DNA of 64,000 nt, from positions 34,663,501 through 34,727,500 of the forward strand of contig NC_088303.1 of the NCBI RefSeq assembly GCF_032854445.1. The letters run 5' to 3'. Below the pieces are notes generated by a model, which saw nothing but the letters and a program-made list of their open reading frames with translations, ran no database searches and was not told where the DNA came from. This stretch comes from Liolophura sinensis (Eukaryota; Mollusca; Polyplacophora; Chitonida; Chitonidae). Of this stretch, positions 11,399 through 23,082 are shown in pieces (the stretch's first letter is position 1; each line of letters begins with the position of its first letter). A program made the translations under genes and the position numbers.

Positions 11399-13039
11399 TC
11401 GTTCATTGCAGTTGTAACAATTTATTGATCCCCCCCCCCAATATATAAGTAAATAAACATGTCACTAAATAAATAGGTCATTAAATAAATTTAAAAAATA
11501 ACATAAACAAAAATATAATTAAAAAATACATATATAAATAAAGATATAAATAAATATATTAATAAATATATAAATGAATATGTAAATAAATCATTTCTAT
11601 TTGTTGAAGAATACTGTGAATGACCTAACATTTCATCCACGATTGTGTTATCCATTTTGCATAATAATGAAAGTTTTATTGGCCTTAGAAAAGTGTCATG
11701 AGGTTTGTTTGGAAGGTTGTATGATATAATGCCGGAAAAATGTAAGTGTCAGCACTAAAAGTAATATATTTTATGACCTTCATTTGCTCTTGGTTGATTT
11801 TTCCGCTAAATATAGTAAGCTGTCTCATGACAGGAAACAAGGAGTGAATTTGACCAATGAGGTTGTGCGCTTGTATCTCTCTTTGTTACTTTACATTCCA
11901 AGGTTTGCCAGATACCTGACAGTTTCATTGTTAATAAATTAGCAAGCAAATAAACACGCTTGTATCCTTGAATTCGCTGGAAGGTTAACTTAACTTTTAT
12001 TGTTTTAATTTAGATAACATATTTGGATAGCATGAGAAACATCTCTTAAAGAAATTTTTAAAAATTTTATTGAAATGCAAAGGTAAAATTTAAAAAAGAT
12101 ATGCTTAAAAACATTCTAACTGGGACAAATTAGTTTTAACATGACATTTATCAAAAGTCAAAAGTCAGATCTTATTATCTCGGAGTAAGTATTTGATCAA
12201 ACTGCATATGGCAACTTTACAGGTAAATTCAAACTGTTGTTGAACGACAGAATACCACTTTGAGTTCATCACTGAGCAATAATGAAAACAGACGAAGTAA
12301 TGAAAAAAAGAGGAAAGAAACAGACGACATCTGTAATACCGGTACCAAAGCATGTCTTTGACTCCCCAAAATGACACACTAGTAAAAGCGCACGCCAAAA
12401 ATTGTACCAGTATCTGTGATTTTTTTAATCTACTTACCTGTGTTAACATTCTTCTCTTAGGCTTGAGGTGTCACAGTACACCAGAGCAGTTGTACAGTTG
12501 AAAACTTGGGCAGGGTCTTTCACAAAGATATCATTTCATGTGCAGACAGAGTCAACATTAGCGCAATGTGGGAGATATGAGAGCTCAGGTAACACGCTGT
12601 TCAACCTTTACAGGTGTTGTCATTGTATCAGTCTGCCTTATGGTGACACGCGTCATTTACAGCTGCACTGATCAACAGGACATGCAAAGCCTGATTGTAC
12701 AAAATTGTTGAGTAAAAGTGGCTTTCATAAATCCGATTAATCCCTTGTGACAGGTATATATCACTACTAGACTTTAGTGAGTAGACTTGCTACCTGTAGT
12801 AGTCCCCACCTGTACCTGTCTGATCATTTGGCGAGTGCACTACCTGTGATTTACCTGAACATTGGGAGCCCAGGGGCTGTGTTAACTCTGTCTGGCTGTG
12901 TCAATGGAGAGCCTGTGTCAATCTCACTGAGCCTGCTTGGCCTGCCAGGTCAACACGCCTAGCTCCCCCATTGTACAGACCAAACACTGACAGCATTGAA
13001 TGGGGCTGAGTCAGGTATGTCACGGTGCAGCCGACTCCC
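11399..13039. other. Intergenic DNA; simple AT repeats, no gene supported
   Basis: An AAATA-rich stretch occupies about 11440-11595. On the minus strand an acceptor-like CATTATTGCTCAG near 12275 precedes an open frame of about 35 codons that ends at 12165, but no partner exon was found and the first in-phase options meet stops. No call is made. Confidence 0.4.
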
Positions 13040-15340
13040 AAGGGTGACAGGACAAAACTCCAGACGCCTGTTAGGGGTTCCATGGGGCCTGGGGTATATA
13101 CAGTCTGACAGAACTCCAGATGTCTGTTAGGGGTTCTGTGGGGCCCTGGCTATACACAGTTTGACAAAACTCCGGACGTCTGTTTGGATTCCATGGGGCC
13201 CTGTGCTATGTACTGTCTGACAGAATTCCAGAAGTTTGTTAGGGGTTCCATGGGGCCTGGGGTATATACAAGTCTGACAGAACTCCAGACATCTGTTAGG
13301 TATTCTGTGGGGCCCTGGAGTATATACAGTCTGACAGAACTCCAGATGTCTGTTAGGGGTTCCAAGGGGCCCTGGACTATATACAGTATTGACATAATTC
13401 CAGAAGTTTGTTAGGGGCTCCATGGGGCCTGGGGTATAAACAAGTCTGACAGAACTCCAGACATCTGTTAGGGGTTCTATGGGGCCTCGGTATATGTAGT
13501 CTGACAAAAAACCAGACGTCTGTTAGGGGTTCCACGGGGCCTGGGGCATATATTACAGTCTGACAGAATGCCAGACGTCTTTTAGGGTTTCCATGGGGCC
13601 TGGGGTATATACAGTGTGACAAAACTCCAGGGATTCAACAGAGGATTGCCTATATACAGTCTGACAAAAACTCCAGATGTCTGTTAGGGATTTTGTGGGG
13701 CCCTGGGGTGTATACAGTCTGACAAAACTCCAGGCGTCTGTTAGGGGTTTCATGGGGCCTGGGGTATGTACAGTCTGACAGAAGGCCAGACATTTGTTGG
13801 GGTTTTCACAGGGCCTTGGGTATATACAGTCTGACAAAACGCCAGGCGTCTGTTAGGGTTTCCACAGGGCCTGGGGTATATACAGCCTGACAGAACGCCA
13901 AATGTCTGTTAGGGTTCCATGGGGCCTGGGGCATATACAGTCTGGCAGAACGCCAGACATCTGTTAGGGTTTCCATGGGGCCTGGGGTATATACAGTGTG
14001 ACAAAACTCCAGACGTCTGTTACACGTTCCATGGGGCCTGGGGTATATACAGTGTGACAAAACTCCAGACGTCTGTTACAGGTTCCATGGGGCCTGGGGT
14101 ATATACAGTCTGACAAAACTCCAGACGTCTGTTACACGTTCCATGGGGCCTGGGGTATATACAGTCTGACAAAACTCCAGACGTCTGTTAGGGGTTTCAT
14201 AGGGGCCTGGGGTATATACAGTCTGACAAAACTCCAGACGTCTGTTACAGGTTCCATGGGGCCTGGGGTATATACAGTCTGACAAAACTCCAGACGTCTG
14301 TTAGGGGTTTCATAGGGGCCTGGGGTATATACAGTCTGACAAAACTCCAGACGTCTGTTACAGGTTCCATAGGGCCTGGGGTATATACAGTCTGACAGAA
14401 CGCCAGACGTCTGTTAGGATTTCCAAGGGGCCTGGGGTATATACAGCCTGACAGAATGCCAGACGTCTGTTAGGGTTTCCACAGGGCCTTGGGTATATAC
14501 AGTGTGACACTGTAGACATCTGCTACAGGTTCCATGGGGCCTGGGGTATATACAGTCTGACAAAACTCCAGACGTCTGTTAGGGGTTGCATGGGGCCTGG
14601 GGTATATACAGTCTGACAAAACTCCAGACGTCTGTTAGGGGTTTCATAGGGGCCTGGGGTATATACAGTCTGACAGAACTAAAGACGTCCACTGGGTGTT
14701 CCATGAGTTCTTGGGTAAATGCAGCCTGATAGAACACCAGACCTCTGTTAGGGGTTCCATGAGGCCCTTGGGCATATAATTTATTTATTTATTTATTTAT
14801 TTGATTGGTGTTTTACGTCGTACTCAAGAATATTTGACTTATATGACGGCGGCCAGCCTTATGGTAGGAGGAAACCGGGCAGAGCCCCGGGAAAACTCAC
14901 GACCATCCGCAGGTTGCTGGCAGACCTTCCCACTTACGACCGGAGAGAAAGCCAGCATGAGCTGGACTTGAACTCATAGCGACCGCATTGGTGAGAGGCT
15001 CTGGGTCATTACGCTGCACTAGCGCGCTAACCGACTGAGCCACAGAGGCCCCCCTTGGGCATATAAAGTCAGACAGAACTCCACACTTCTGTCAGGGGTT
15101 CCACAGGGCCCTTGGTATATACTGTCTGACAAAACTCCAGACTTCTGCTAGGGGTTCCACTGGGCCATGGGTATATACTGTCTGACAACTCCAGACTTCT
15201 GTTTGGGGTTCTGTGAGGCCATGGGTATGTACAGTCTGACAGAGCCCCACATTTCTGTTTGAGGTCCTGTTTGGCCCTGGGTATATACAGTCTGACAGAA
15301 CTCTACACTTCTGTTTGGGGATCTGCGGGGCCCCTGGGTG
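13040..15340. repeat. 56-bp satellite array, about 36 copies, interrupted by a SINE
   Basis: The consensus unit is ACAGTCTGACAAAACTCCAG, then ACGTCTGTTAGGGGTTCCAT, then GGGGCCTGGGGTATAT (56 bp). Copies are most uniform between about 13980 and 14680 and more diverged at both ends. A SINE in reverse orientation splits the array at 14780-15051. The unit contains several near-palindromic words (for example ACGTCT/AGACGT-like steps). Pro/Gly-rich open frames on both strands follow the repeat and are not genes. Confidence 0.95.
14780..15051 (-). mobile_element. Full-length tRNA-derived SINE with perfect 15-bp target-site duplication
   Basis: On the minus strand the element starts with GGCCTCTGTGGCTCAGTCGG (A-box region) and continues through the B-box-like GAGTTCAAGTCC and the conserved body to a TTTATT-rich tail on the plus side. 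It is flanked by identical copies of CCCTTGGGCATATAA at 14765-14779 and 15052-15066. The insertion site is a unit of the 56-bp satellite, so the SINE is younger than that part of the array. Confidence 0.97.
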
Positions 15341-16114
15341 CACAATTTGTGAGGAGCAAAGAGAAAGACTTATACTGGATGCTGTCAAGAGTACATGCTG
15401 TCAATTGTAGTGGAAACAATTCTTATTTTTTAAACTTTTCTCAGAAATCAAGTGAAGCAAAGAGCAATGAAAAACTTAATTTACACGGTTTAGTGGAAGT
15501 TGTCCAACGTCATGACCCAGTGGGGCCCAAGATGTGCTGTCACAAATATGTTGTTCAAAAGTAAAATTTTTTACAAGATGCCTGGATACCTCCCTCACTC
15601 AGGGCACGGTTCAAAGCCAGCTTTGGATAGGGAATTTTTAGATTCTCCCTGCACTAACTGTGCACTATCTGTTCATAGGCCCATAGGTGACAGGAAGTGA
15701 TTAATGACTCCCGTGTGACTGTTCACACAGTTCAATGTTCACTGAAGACCACTTGTCTTCCACCACATCTGTGCATCACTTCTGGGAATGTTCATCAGTG
15801 ACTTGCCCAAGGTTGGTGGTCTACTCTGGTTTCCTTTATTGCCATGGTTTCTTCAATTCTTGATCAAGTCAGATAAATTATGGTTGCCTGGTTTGATCTG
15901 CCTGAAGGAAATCAGAGTATCTGACAAACCTCCTCACGTTCTAATTAAGGGTTTGACCAAGACAGAGAAATGCATTGTGATAAAGACTTGACAAATTTCA
16001 CTGCAGCTGCTAGTACTGAGCTAGAACAGTGGCTCATCTGGGTAGTGGTAAAATGTGCATGTCTGTGGCTAGGGTGTCCTGGCTGGTGCCTTCAGCAGGG
16101 TGTTCTAGTGAGGC
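15341..16114. other. Intergenic DNA, nothing recognised
   Basis: Moderately complex sequence with several short frames but no supported gene or repeat. Confidence 0.45.
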
Positions 16115-16352
16115 AGCACTTAGTAAATATGATGATATGGGGACACATCACCGTGATAATTCTAAAGTGTTTGTTTGGTTTTTGCCAATAATCTCATATT
16201 TGCAGATATGTTTTGAATTTTCAGTTTTCTGGGAGCACTTAGTAAATAAGATGAAATGGGGACACATCACTGTGGTAATTCTGAAGTATTTGTTTGCTTG
16301 ATTGTTGCCAATAACCTCGTATTTGCGGATATGTTTTGAATTTCATTTTCTG
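16115..16352. repeat. Tandem duplication of a 119-bp segment
   Basis: Copy one (16115-16233) and copy two (16234-16352) both begin AGCACTTAGTAAATA, share GGGGACACATCAC, and continue to GATATGTTTTGAATTT. The copies differ at a number of positions, so the duplication is not recent. Confidence 0.85.
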
Positions 16353-16526
16353 AGCATATGAAAGTGGAGTGCTGTCTGGTGCAGCACCTTTGGCAATGCT
16401 GCTGGCAAACTGTCTCATGTGTGATGCGCAGACTGGTCTGCCATACTGTTGGAAGATAAGTGATCTACAAAGATTATATCCAAGACCCCACAAGCAATAT
16501 CAATCAATATCCTTGGCCCCATGATC

Positions 16527-16735
16527 AATATTTATTTATTCGTTTGACAGCTGTTTTATGCTGTACTAAAGAATATTTCACTTATATGACGACTGTCAGC
16601 ATTATTCACATTTACAACCTCAGAGGAAACCAGCATGAGCTGAACTTGAACTCACAGCGCGCACATTGGTGAGAGACTTGTGAGAAATAGTGCTGCACAA
16701 GCATGCTAACCACTAGGTCACGGAGGTCACCCACA
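16527..16735 (-). mobile_element. tRNA-derived SINE with internal deletion, reverse orientation
   Basis: It shows the T-rich tail, AAGAATATTTCACTTATATG, the B-box-like GAGTTCAAGTTCAGCTCATG (minus strand) and the A-box end near 16715. Most of the central body, between the CAGCATTATT and GAGGAAACCAGC blocks, is lost. Confidence 0.8.
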
Positions 16736-18344
16736 AACAATAAGAGTTGTGAAATTAATTATACCATGATTATGTTGGAAGCTAAAGAAAACCAGATCCA
16801 AACAAACAAACAAACAAATATCACCAGAAACAGATAACAGTTCAATAAACAACTTCCACAATGTAGTTTACCTGATTTTTGAATGGTTTATTTTGTGAAT
16901 CCTCAAATAGCTTCAAGTGTAGGTATAACATGAAGATGTTCAGCAGTTTTTTACAAAGTCAACAAAACTCAAAAATTCTTGATCATAGTAATACTAAAAT
17001 AGGAATGGCCTCACAGAGTGAAGTTAAGTCAAACAAAGCCTTCATAGAGTGCATTATTTCACTTCTAATGAAGGAGGAAAATAAAAACTACAAGGGTTAT
17101 TTCAGCAGTTTTAACACAAAAAACCAACAATTTAATATTTACACAATTAAAGGCCACTACAATACTTGCTTCTGATCTTTTTTATGCATACTCTGGTACT
17201 TATATAGCCATCAATCACTAATAATCTGATAAAATAGCACAGTTCCACCTAACTGATGAAGATAAAACAAATAAAACGATAAAGCAAGCAAAATAAATAG
17301 TTTCAGAATAAACATATGTTTGTCAACTCAAACACTCACTAAATAATCTAACTCATCCTATATACAGTGTAGCTTTCAAGCATATAGAGACATGACTGAC
17401 CTTTTATACATCAGGTGAAAATACTGGTTACCAGGTCATGAAGTCTGACCTCAAATAATAATTTCTTGTCTCAAATTTGACCAAATTAAAACATCATCAC
17501 AAAAAAAAAAGAAAAAAAAAATTCTTTGACTCCTAAAAAAACCAGTGGGAATATGCATTTCAGCACAACATTGAACTCAGCAGTAATGTGCACTTTGGTG
17601 TTAACACTTTATACAATGCATAGATAAGCTATCACCAAACTGTAAAGATTCCCTCGCTGCTCTCATAGTAATATCAGCCTATTAAGTTCCAAAATGTTGT
17701 AATTTTGTATTCAAGACATCTTTATGTATACATATACGAAATACACACAAAAATGTAACTATCAGTCAAGTGACTGAACAGCCTTGACCTTTGACACTGA
17801 TCAACAAACCACTCCACAGATGTCAAACAGGTGACCTTCACCTCTGACCTGTAATGTGAGGTCATTTAACGAGATAGATGTATATATAATCAACACACAT
17901 ATAACACCACTGTCATTAACATGTAATACTATATATCAGCGCTGACCATACACTCAGGAGTAGCTCATCAAAAAAGAGTAAACGATGTATCACACTCGCA
18001 ATTTCTAAATATTAACACAGGTATACCATGCGAGTCACTACACTATAAATAAAGCATTTGTTTATAAACAGATATTCCTATATAAGCTAACATGGAAAAT
18101 TCCATGCTATATCCATGCATTAAATATCTGTTTGGAATGCCATTGAGCAATTTAATCTCCCGGTATTATATTAGTTTGGTCACATGGGAGCTATAGGCCT
18201 TGAGCAAGGCTGAACCAAAAATTTACTGGTTAGTAAAATGGTTTGGGATGAAGTAAACAATATCAGTCAAGATAAAACCCCTTAAACCAGGTTCTCGCTC
18301 TACTACATACCATTAAGCTTCCTTTGATAATTTCACTTTTGATC

Positions 18345-18440
18345 CCCTGGGTGTGAGGCAGCTGGCATGTCTCACAAATGACAAAATCACACTATGTGGG
18401 TTTGAACCCTCAACCAAGCAGGTGCCCACACAACAGCTAT
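18345..18440 (-). mobile_element. tRNA-like relic (possible SINE head)
   Basis: On the minus strand GAGGGTTCAAACCCACATAG contains a perfect B-box (GGTTCAAACCC). No complete cloverleaf or matching A-box at the usual distance was found, so it is more likely a decayed tRNA-derived SINE than a tRNA gene. Confidence 0.3.
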
Positions 18441-20582
18441 TTGATTTTGACTACTGACCATTAAACACTCTGGATTCACCTTCTCTTTTAAACCATATAC
18501 CTATATATATATAAACTTCACTATTATGATCACATCTTAATATACTCTCTCTACACATCATAAGTACAAATATGTTACACACTAAACCTAACATTCTCAA
18601 ACGATAATACCTCTAAACATTACAATTCAACAGGCAATGTCCCTAATGCTGTGCTGGCAAAAAATAAGTAAAAATAAAATCATGACAGAATAGTGGAATG
18701 CAGCCAAAACTTTCAAATTGAATATTTAACAATAATGTACTGAAATTTAAAATCTACAACAGAATGTGAGCTGCAGGTATGCTTGAGGAAACCGTGAACC
18801 TGGAATGCTTCAGTTTCCTGCAACAAGTAAATAGTCATCCGTCATTAAAATGTTTTCACTCATCAATGTGAATATGTTTGCAAAAATTCTACCGGAATGC
18901 CAGGCAGTTATGATTAACAAGTGGGAATGAAGGACAGTTCAAAACAGAACAGCAACGATAAATAGAAATAACAAACTTATGTGGTGGAAAGCCTGTAGTC
19001 ATTTTTTGGAATGCAGATCATAATGTCACGATAAATTGATCCCTGTTTAACTAAAACAATTACACAAACCTGTGGTTATTAAAACAAAATTTTACCCCCA
19101 ATAATTAGTCAACAGTTGGAGTAGCAGTATAAAAAATATTTTTTAAAAAAATCTTCAGACAGTCTTACAAAGGAATACAATAATTCTGTTGTAGATTAAA
19201 GTCAGCTGTAAAAATAAGAATAAATGGAAACCATACAATGATTAAATTTCTTTCACACAAAGATGACGTTATAAATATGAAACATAAATAACAGTGACTA
19301 AAACCTGAAAACTCTGAACTGTTCAGCATGTAACACGTAATACAGCACTTTAATACTGCAACATGTAAATGTAGCAAGTGAATATTTGCTAACACGTTAA
19401 GAAATGAACATCTGCACATACTAAAAAAAAAAACTGAGGATGTAATCCCATTAACAATGCAGGCACAAAAAGTTTGTTCATCATTCAATCAATACAACTA
19501 CCGGTTTATTTACAAACTAGAGCATTGAATCACGTGGACATGTGACGCCACACCAGGACTATTAATCAGTTTCCAACAGATTAGAATAAGGTATTTCCAG
19601 GTGTAATTCTTAACTTTCACAAAGATGATTATATCTGAATTACATAAATACATATACAAATAATATACAATCATGAATTTTAACTGAGCTGAAAATACTT
19701 TCCTTTAAGTGAGTGTAAAATAAATCTGTATATTTCTCAAATTACGAACAAGTGCAGTATATGTCTAATGAACAACCATTTAACACACTGTATGATATAG
19801 CCTGCGAGTAACTCTGTTACCAATCATGGAAAATGGTATGTCTATATTGTATATTTGTAGGCAAATACCCCAAAAGAGTTCTGATCTAGAATCCTTGCTT
19901 TTGGTATCATCATATTATGGTTGTCAATGTTGCATAGCATCAGTAAATTTGTTCATTGAAATGAGTTCAGCACACATTCAACCTCAAAAGTTCATAAATT
20001 CAATTCACAAAATTTTAAGTCACTCTTATTTACATACTAACAATCTTCATTAGGTGTTACAATATACTTCTGTGAGATGAACTAAGATTTAAAGTTTGTT
20101 CACTTATCCATATATCTAATCTCCATGGAACAACATTTCAAAATTGGGTAAAATCAATGAGAAATAAAATGGTTCCTTGTGCATAGTGGTCTTAGTTTCA
20201 GCAGTCAACAGTGACATCATTTGACAGTGATGTGAACCAATCACAGCCTAAATGGATACCAAATAAGGCTCAGCAGTGGGTGGGTGGGTGGAGGGGGCAA
20301 ATCTTTCAATAAAGACAGAAAGAACCCTAAAAAATGGGAATAAGTAATCAAAGATAATAACAACATTGTTGCACAATGTTTTCAGGAAAAAACCTACATC
20401 TATCCACATACAAGTATCCACGTAGTTTCAATTTCACAAAGCATACAAACTTTCAGTGGCTGCCAATGGACATATGTGATAGTCTTGTTAAGTGTTACGT
20501 ACTGCCACTTTTGCGACTGTAGTATGGTTTCAATCATGCCACAATGCTACATGTATTTTCACAATGTTCTTTGATAATCACA

Positions 20583-20588
20583 TTTATT
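20583..20588 (-). promoter_or_regulatory. Candidate poly(A) signal for castor (distal of two)
   Basis: AATAAA on the minus strand, about 290 bases after the stop codon and followed by TGTGATTAT, a mildly GU-rich stretch. Confidence 0.4.
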
Positions 20589-20622
20589 TCTTTTACAGCA
20601 GAAGGGCTTCATTTTTTCCCAT

Positions 20623-20628
20623 TTTATT
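20623..20628 (-). promoter_or_regulatory. Candidate poly(A) signal for castor (proximal)
   Basis: AATAAA on the minus strand within GTAATAAAATGGG, about 250 bases after the stop codon. Which signal is used cannot be told from sequence. Confidence 0.4.
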
Positions 20629-20877
20629 ACATGACTCCAGTTCCAAAAGCAACAACAACAACAACGCCTGGTTGCCACAATGCTGTACATCATCAAGATT
20701 GTGTGAAACAATCGATCACAAATTTCACTAGTCACAATGTACCAATGCACAACCTTTGCATATTCCGTTGTGGAAAACAAAAAAAAAAAAACAAAAAAAA
20801 CAAAACAACCAATAACCACAACACACAAATGCATCATTAACAGGCTACCCATAAGCATTTCCAGTTCCTTTCATCTT

Positions 20878-23082
20878 TCATCTGTTCTCTCGGATGTGCT
20901 TCATCTTGTGTGTGGCCATCTGTGATGGAGACAAAACAACAAAGTTACAGCCACTCTCTGTGCAGTGGTAATGGGTTTGCTTCTTGTAGTAGTACGTGCA
21001 TGTCAGGATCTTACAGTCCTCTGACCCAGAGAACTTCTGGAAGCCTTGTGCCATGATCTTCCTCATTTTCTGGTGGTGTTTGCGATGTGCCAGGACTTGC
21101 GCAGCGTCCATACAGACGTAGGAGCAGAGCAGACAATGGAAGTGCGATGAACGGTTACCATACTCGCAATCCTCATACTGGCAGTCCACGTTGCCACGGA
21201 ACTGCCTGAACTCATTGCCAGTGATTCCGTCGATGCGCTCATGGCGCTGCGAGTGTTGGATGACTCGTGTGCGATTGCAGAAGCTGTAGCCACAGTCAGC
21301 CCTTTGGCAGTGGTAGTGGGTGATGCTGCGTCGATACACACACGTCTCAAATCCGCAGTCTTCCGTGAACTTGAACTTCTGGTAGCCCTCTGGCATGAAC
21401 AACTCCTCCTCTCTGCCAGATGATGGGCTTGACAGACGCTGCTGTTTGGCTCCCATCGAGTCACTGTTCACAAAGTCATCCATTTTGTAGGCTGACCTTT
21501 TCCTACCAGACCGTCTTGAAGATGGTTCGCCAGGATTGCCTGTTGCCGCTGCAGAGTATCCTGATCTCACCAGATCATCAGCCGAACAGTCATCATCCGA
21601 GTCCTTCCACTGAGATGTCGATGGTGCACTGTTGCTGTTGTCTTCAGACAGATCATCCAGGTGACCATAGTAATCCCTCATGCCTTGGTCCTTGGCTAAA
21701 ATGTTGCTCAATGCATCAGGAGTTAAATTTAGTGATGCCGATGTAGTTACCTCCCCTTTTTTGGTGGAGAGGTCTTCGGGTTCATCTTCAGAATGACTCT
21801 CGCTGTCCTGGTGGCTCTCACTGTCTCTCTGACTGTCGTTGTCATGCTGACTTCCAGACAAGGACAGATTCTCTGGCTCTGCAGAATGAACAGACAAGTC
21901 CTCGGGTAACTCTGCCTCGGCGTTGAAACTCTGCTTGGGAGCAATGGCGATAGATCGTTGAACCCTCATCCCCGAGTCCACTCGCTCCAGTTTTATCCCG
22001 TGTTTGCCAATGTGTGATCGCAGGCGAGCAGGGTCAGAAAACGCCTGATTGCATTCTAAGCAGTGATAATGATCCTTTTTCTTTAGTTTACAGAATGGGC
22101 GTGCACAGTTCTGCTGTATGGCATAGTGCATCTGGGAGCGTAGCGTGGACCAGGTGGGTAACTGGATGTGATTTCCAGGCTTTTGCTGCAGCAACATGGT
22201 CAGAGGAACAGCTTGGGACAAATTGGTGGCAGTGGCGGGATATGTAATCTGAGCACTGTTCACTGTGTTTGAAGTCATGTGAGAGACCAAAGGTGCTGGC
22301 ATGGGGGGACCAGTTGATCCAGAGAGAGACTGGCGTTGGGGCAACAGGCCGTTGTTGATAGTCGAGATGGGGTAAAATGTTCCCGCAGCTTTAACAACTG
22401 TCTTTGGCCTCCATCCTGGGGCAGGGGCAATGGGGACAAAGTTTGGATAATCCCTCTTCATCATAGGCTGTAACTTCATAAAAGAGTCTTCTACATCATC
22501 TGGAGTGTGCTTCTTATCATGCTGAGCCATTGTGGTGTGTCTGACAAAGGAGTAATCACAGCGAGGGCGCACACAGTGGAAGTGACGATTGGCCTTGTTG
22601 TTGTGGCATTGAGGCCTACGGCAGTTCACGTTGCGGTCAAAGAACTCAAAGCCTTCCATGATGTCGACGAAGCTATGGAAATCTTTGGTGTGCAGGTTAA
22701 GAACATCTTCCCTGTCAGTGGCGTGGTGACACCGTGGTCTGGCACAGTGGAAGTGAGCCTTGAAGTAGTACAGGCAGAGCTCATCAGGGCATGGTTGGTT
22801 GTCTTCAAATCTCTTAAAGCTGCTCACCAGACGCCCATGATTTCCCATACCGCTACGGTTCAACGTGTTCAGTTCTTCCTCAGACAGCTCTACTTTGGGC
22901 ACAACAGGGATTTCTGCCCGGGGGTACTTTGGTGGACGCCCTCTGCGACGTTTGCCAAAGTCTGGGCTCTCATGGAGTTTGTTTGATTTACCAGCTGAGA
23001 CTCTGGCGTACTCGTGGATTCTGTAATGCTCCAGTCTGCTGAAGATAGGTCCACTGTCCTGTATGACATGATGGCAGCCAGC
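20878..23082 (-). CDS. CASZ1: castor coding exon 10 (fingers 6-12 and C terminus)
   Basis: The acceptor is TATTTCCTTGCAG|GCTGG and the stop is at 20880-20878. This exon of 734 codons carries the end of finger 6, the AT-hook-like [12 protein letters not shown], fingers 7, 8 and 9, an acidic Ser/Asp/Glu-rich region with two PEDLS motifs, a basic RRSGRKR segment and the final trio of fingers 10-12. Fingers 9 and 11 have a shortened HC-x2-C spacing in place of HC-x4-C. The last finger ends HKMKH, followed by IRENR and the stop. Confidence 0.96.
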   Translation of the reverse strand, partial: AGCHHVIQDSGPIFSRLEHYRIHEYARVSAGKSNKLHESPDFGKRRRGRPPKYPRAEIPVVPKVELSEEELNTLNRSGMGNHGRLVSSFKRFEDNQPCPDELCLYYFKAHFHCARPRCHHATDREDVLNLHTKDFHSFVDIMEGFEFFDRNVNCRRPQCHNNKANRHFHCVRPRCDYSFVRHTTMAQHDKKHTPDDVEDSFMKLQPMMKRDYPNFVPIAPAPGWRPKTVVKAAGTFYPISTINNGLLPQRQSLSGSTGPPMPAPLVSHMTSNTVNSAQITYPATATNLSQAVPLTMLLQQKPGNHIQLPTWSTLRSQMHYAIQQNCARPFCKLKKKDHYHCLECNQAFSDPARLRSHIGKHGIKLERVDSGMRVQRSIAIAPKQSFNAEAELPEDLSVHSAEPENLSLSGSQHDNDSQRDSESHQDSESHSEDEPEDLSTKKGEVTTSASLNLTPDALSNILAKDQGMRDYYGHLDDLSEDNSNSAPSTSQWKDSDDDCSADDLVRSGYSAAATGNPGEPSSRRSGRKRSAYKMDDFVNSDSMGAKQQRLSSPSSGREEELFMPEGYQKFKFTEDCGFETCVYRRSITHYHCQRADCGYSFCNRTRVIQHSQRHERIDGITGNEFRQFRGNVDCQYEDCEYGNRSSHFHCLLCSYVCMDAAQVLAHRKHHQKMRKIMAQGFQKFSGSEDCKILTCTYYYKKQTHYHCTESGCNFVVLSPSQMATHKMKHIRENR

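Larger units (their letters stand above)
16736..20877 (-). other. Region 3' of the castor stop codon: 3' UTR and downstream DNA
   Basis: This is the sequence after the castor stop on the minus strand. It is AT-rich, lacks full-length SINEs and tandem arrays, and holds two early candidate poly(A) signals plus other AATAAA-like words farther away. How far the transcript runs cannot be seen. A tRNA-like relic with B-box GGTTCAAACCC lies near 18393-18410 on the minus strand. A 98-codon plus-strand frame at 16879-17175 has no supporting signal. Confidence 0.5.

Noticed and set aside
12165-12449. Minus-strand frame with an acceptor-like site near 12275 and a donor-like CAG|GTAAGT near 12434
   Set aside because: Joining the short ATG-containing piece to the next acceptor gives an immediate TGA, and no other partner exon was found.
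13127-14285. Pro/Gly-rich frames on both strands over the 56-bp satellite
   Set aside because: They are a by-product of the repeat; the frames shift wherever units carry small indels.
18345-18440. tRNA gene suggested by a perfect B-box
   Set aside because: No matching A-box, acceptor stem or anticodon arm can be drawn. A SINE relic is more likely.
20492-20858. Short frames on both strands just downstream of the castor stop
   Set aside because: They lie in the probable 3' UTR, contain simple repeats (GTT/AAC and A-runs) and show no coding features.
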